From Ahaetulla prasina (Eukaryota; Chordata; Lepidosauria; Squamata; Colubridae): a stretch of 64,000 nucleotides of DNA. Both the position numbers and the translations under genes were made by a program. Positions 62,147-64,000 of this stretch are shown piece after piece (within the stretch, counting starts at the first letter, position 1; each line of letters begins with the position of its first letter). The stretch covers positions 136,640,346 to 136,704,345 of the forward strand of contig NC_080542.1 in assembly GCF_028640845.1 (NCBI RefSeq). Direction: 5' to 3'. The notes below the pieces were generated by a model. It saw only the letters and a program-made list of their open reading frames with translations, ran no database searches and was not told where the DNA came from.

Positions 62147-62494
62147 CGCAGCCCTTCACCGTCGCGGGTCGCAGCATGCCCGTTCCCTTGCCAGGGCTTC
62201 GCTCTCGGAAAACCTGCAGGCCGCAGCTGAGTTAGGAAACCTAGGCAACCCTGTTGCAGTTTTCCTTGGCAACAAGTAGGTCAAAACAAGATAATAGCCG
62301 ATAGGTCGAGTCGATCCGGGGAACCAATGGAATGAACAACACGGGGGCAAACGAGGCCGTCGACCGCAAAGGATTCCGGGAAATGAAGTCTCTTTGCCTC
62401 TTCTAAGATGACTTTTGGAGCTTTTAAGACAAAAGGGTGGAAATAAATGGCTAAAAATCTAAAAAAGGAATGCTCTGATATTGTTATACAATAC

Positions 62495-62506
<12 letters not shown>

Positions 62507-62534
<28 letters not shown>
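62507..62534. repeat. (CA)n microsatellite
   Basis: About 14 uninterrupted CA units, followed by an AT-rich TATATTATATATTATA stretch. Confidence 0.95.
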
Positions 62535-62537
<3 letters not shown>

Positions 62538-62582
62538 TATATATTATATATTATATAATAATATTGTTATACAATATTGATA

Positions 62583-62990
62583 TCGTTTCCTGATTGCTTA
62601 TTTGTACCCTATGACTATCATTAAGTGTTGTATCATTAAGTGTTAAATTTGTACCCTATGACTATCATTAAGTGTTATAAGCAGTGATGAGATTCAAGTA
62701 ATTTAACAACCGGTTCTCTGCCCTAATGATTTCTTCCAACAACCAGTTTGCCAAACTGCTCAGAAAGTTAACAACCGGTTCTCCCGAAGTGGTGCGAACT
62801 GGTTGAATCCCACCACTGGTTGTAAGTGTTGTACCTTGATGAAGGTATCTTTTCTTTTATGCACACTGAGAGCGTATGCACCAAGACAAATTCCTTGTGT
62901 GTCCAATCACACTTGGCCAATAAAAATTCTATTCTATTCTATTCTATTCTATTCTATTCTATTCTATTCTATTCTATTCTATTCTATTCT
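62583..62990 (+). mobile_element. 3' end of family D LINE with (TTCTA)n tail
   Basis: GATTGCTTATTTGTACCCTA and ATCATTAAGTGTTGTA match the complement of 9290-9340; TTCCTTGTGTGTCCAATCAC and TTGGCCAATAAAAATTC follow, then about 12 TTCTA units. The TTGTACCCTATGACTATCAT segment is tandemly doubled, and a hAT MITE splits the element at 62682-62818. Confidence 0.8.
62682..62818. mobile_element. hAT-type MITE (ACCGGT family) inside family D LINE
   Basis: Termini CAGTGATGAGATTCAAGTAA and TTGAATCCCACCACTG with near-perfect 8-bp duplications GTTATAAG / GTTGTAAG (62674-62681, 62819-62826) and two AACAACCGGTTCTC repeats. 137 bp. Confidence 0.88.
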
Positions 62991-63440
62991 CTGATAGCTA
63001 TTTAGGGGAGGGGGGAAATGGATCCTTCTGGTGCAATGAGGTTTTTTTCAGATAAATTTTTGGAGGAAATACCATATCAAGATGTAGTTTGAACAGTGTT
63101 AGTCTCAACTGTAGGACACAATCTCTTTTATCACTGTTAATGTCTACAAAGAGATTCTTTCATAAGTCTCTCAGGTGTAATTTCCCAGCTTCAGAAATTT
63201 GGCTCCAACTCCAAATTTAGCATACTGCTGTTATAGCCACCGAAATAAATTCAATTGGAACGTGCTTAAGTGCTAACCCATTTATTTAATACACCTTGCA
63301 CCATTAAAATCTAGTCCAGAGAATATGACAATTATCTTGAAAAAATTTGAAGGGAAACAGTAATAAGGCTATAATAAATAATATTAGAATATACTGGTAT
63401 ACTAGAATTAGTAGAAACTTGTTATTATGTAACCATTAGG
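62991..63440. other. No gene recognised upstream of DYNC2I1
   Basis: AT-rich intergenic sequence with no exon or repeat I can name. Confidence 0.5.
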
Positions 63441-63452
63441 TTCCTGTAATAC

Positions 63453-63565
63453 ATATATAGCCTTGTATTTGTATAACACACATATATTGTACCTTTATAT
63501 CTGTAACACAAATATGCCTTTGCATTTATATCACATATATTATGGCTTTATATTTGTATCTCCTG
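63453..63565. repeat. Degenerate minisatellite
   Basis: About four imperfect units of 27-33 bp of the form CCTT(T/G)-TATTTGTA-ACAC-ATAT, for example CCTTGTATTTGTATAACACA and CCTTTATATCTGTAACACAA. Confidence 0.6.
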
Positions 63566-64000
63566 TAACAAACACATTCTTATTATGCCTCTGTAATATA
63601 TCTGATATTTGTCAAATATGTTCCTGTCATTTGATCTGAATCCATATCAATCTTCTTTCTGTTCTTCTTGTGCCATCTAAGAGCATGGTACCTATCTCAG
63701 TTGGAACTGCAGACATCATCCAGGAGATAATATACACTTCAGCCCTAACTTACACCTTTGATCTATTCCCCGCAGCTCAGGGGGCCAAATGAGCAATTGG
63801 CAGAACAAAGGAATGCTCAGGGAAAAGATAACGCTAATTGGGAGGCTTCTATTCCTTTGCAGGGGAACAAGTAATACACAAATCTAACTAGGAGGCCAGA
63901 ATTGGGTACTAAGCTGATGTCTCTGAGGATGTAAAAGGATGCCATATCTTCCCCAAGGTGCGGCTATCTCCTCACATGCATTGTATCTGTTTGTTCTAGA
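63566..64000. other. No gene recognised
   Basis: Non-coding; no splice-bounded exon or repeat recognised up to the window end. Confidence 0.5.

Larger units (their letters stand above)
61880..62375 (-). promoter_or_regulatory. DYNC2I1: CpG-rich promoter of DYNC2I1 with X-box-like sites
   Basis: GC- and CpG-rich block around exon 1 in otherwise AT-rich DNA. Upstream of the ATG lie two X-box-like (RFX) sites: GGAAACCTAGGCAAC at 62235-62249 and GTTTTCCTTGGCAAC at 62259-62273, each with a perfect GGCAAC half-site and an imperfect partner. An inverted CCAAT box (AACCAATGG) lies near 62324 and an ETS/ZNF143-like CATTTCCCGGAA motif near 62376-62387. No TATA box is seen. RFX control is typical of ciliary genes. 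Confidence 0.75.

Noticed and set aside
61921..62235. 104-codon plus-strand ORF with a polyproline run over the promoter, possible divergent gene
   Set aside because: The polyproline comes from the (CCG)n repeat, no family features are seen, and the region is the first exon and promoter of the minus-strand gene.
62929..62990. CRISPR-like or functional satellite array from the TTCTA run
   Set aside because: A pentamer tail of family D LINEs, repeated at 5126 and 7787; no spacers and a eukaryotic context.

Overview
The window is vertebrate nuclear DNA, most likely from a squamate reptile (snake or lizard). One large multi-exon gene is embedded in a dense, layered population of interspersed repeats: CR1-like, L2-like and R4-like non-LTR retrotransposons, a Penelope-like repeat, an L1-derived insertion, tRNA-derived SINEs, solo LTRs, hAT-type and TA-flanked MITEs, and (TTCTA)n-tailed LINE ends. 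The species cannot be fixed from sequence alone.

The only host gene I can support is DYNC2I1 (WDR60, dynein-2 intermediate chain 1) on the minus strand. I traced 25 coding exons from an ATG at 62146 to a stop at 22532. They join to a frame-consistent 3198-nt CDS of 1065 codons plus stop, essentially the length of the human protein. Exons 1-10 encode a charged, Lys/Arg/Glu-rich N-terminal half ending in an acidic Asp/Glu run. Exons 15-25 encode a WD40 beta-propeller. The first exon lies in a CpG-rich promoter with two RFX X-box-like sites, as expected of a ciliary gene. Intron 6 appears to use a GC-AG splice pair.

Layout. 1-22.2 kb lies beyond the 3' end of DYNC2I1 and is almost all repeats: a CR1-like LINE (0.24-1.9 kb), hAT MITEs (2.5, 3.3, 6.1, 10.6, 12.4 kb), a LINE nested in a LINE (7.8-9.9 kb), an R4-like element split by a CR1 (14.1-15.8 kb), and a three-level nest (16.1-21.9 kb) in which a CR1 fragment sits in a near full-length L2-like LINE, itself inside another LINE. 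22.5-62.1 kb is DYNC2I1, whose introns hold solo LTRs with perfect 5-bp target duplications (25.4, 32.5, 51.7 kb), an L1-derived insertion with a 16-bp duplication (38.2-40.1 kb), a Penelope-like hairpin repeat with a hammerhead-like core (24.1 and 30.5 kb), and a complete L2-like LINE inside a tRNA SINE (54.8-59.6 kb). 62.15-64 kb is promoter and upstream intergenic DNA.

The most unusual signal is in the L2-like LINE. Both long copies carry, upstream of the endonuclease/reverse-transcriptase frame, a short ORF1 whose N-terminus resembles the eIF4E-binding segment of the host protein 4E-T (EIF4ENIF1): a Y/F-x4-L motif followed by a W-[DN]-P-E-x-W-H-A block at matching spacing. This suggests a retrotransposon that captured or mimics a translational-repressor/mRNP-targeting peptide.
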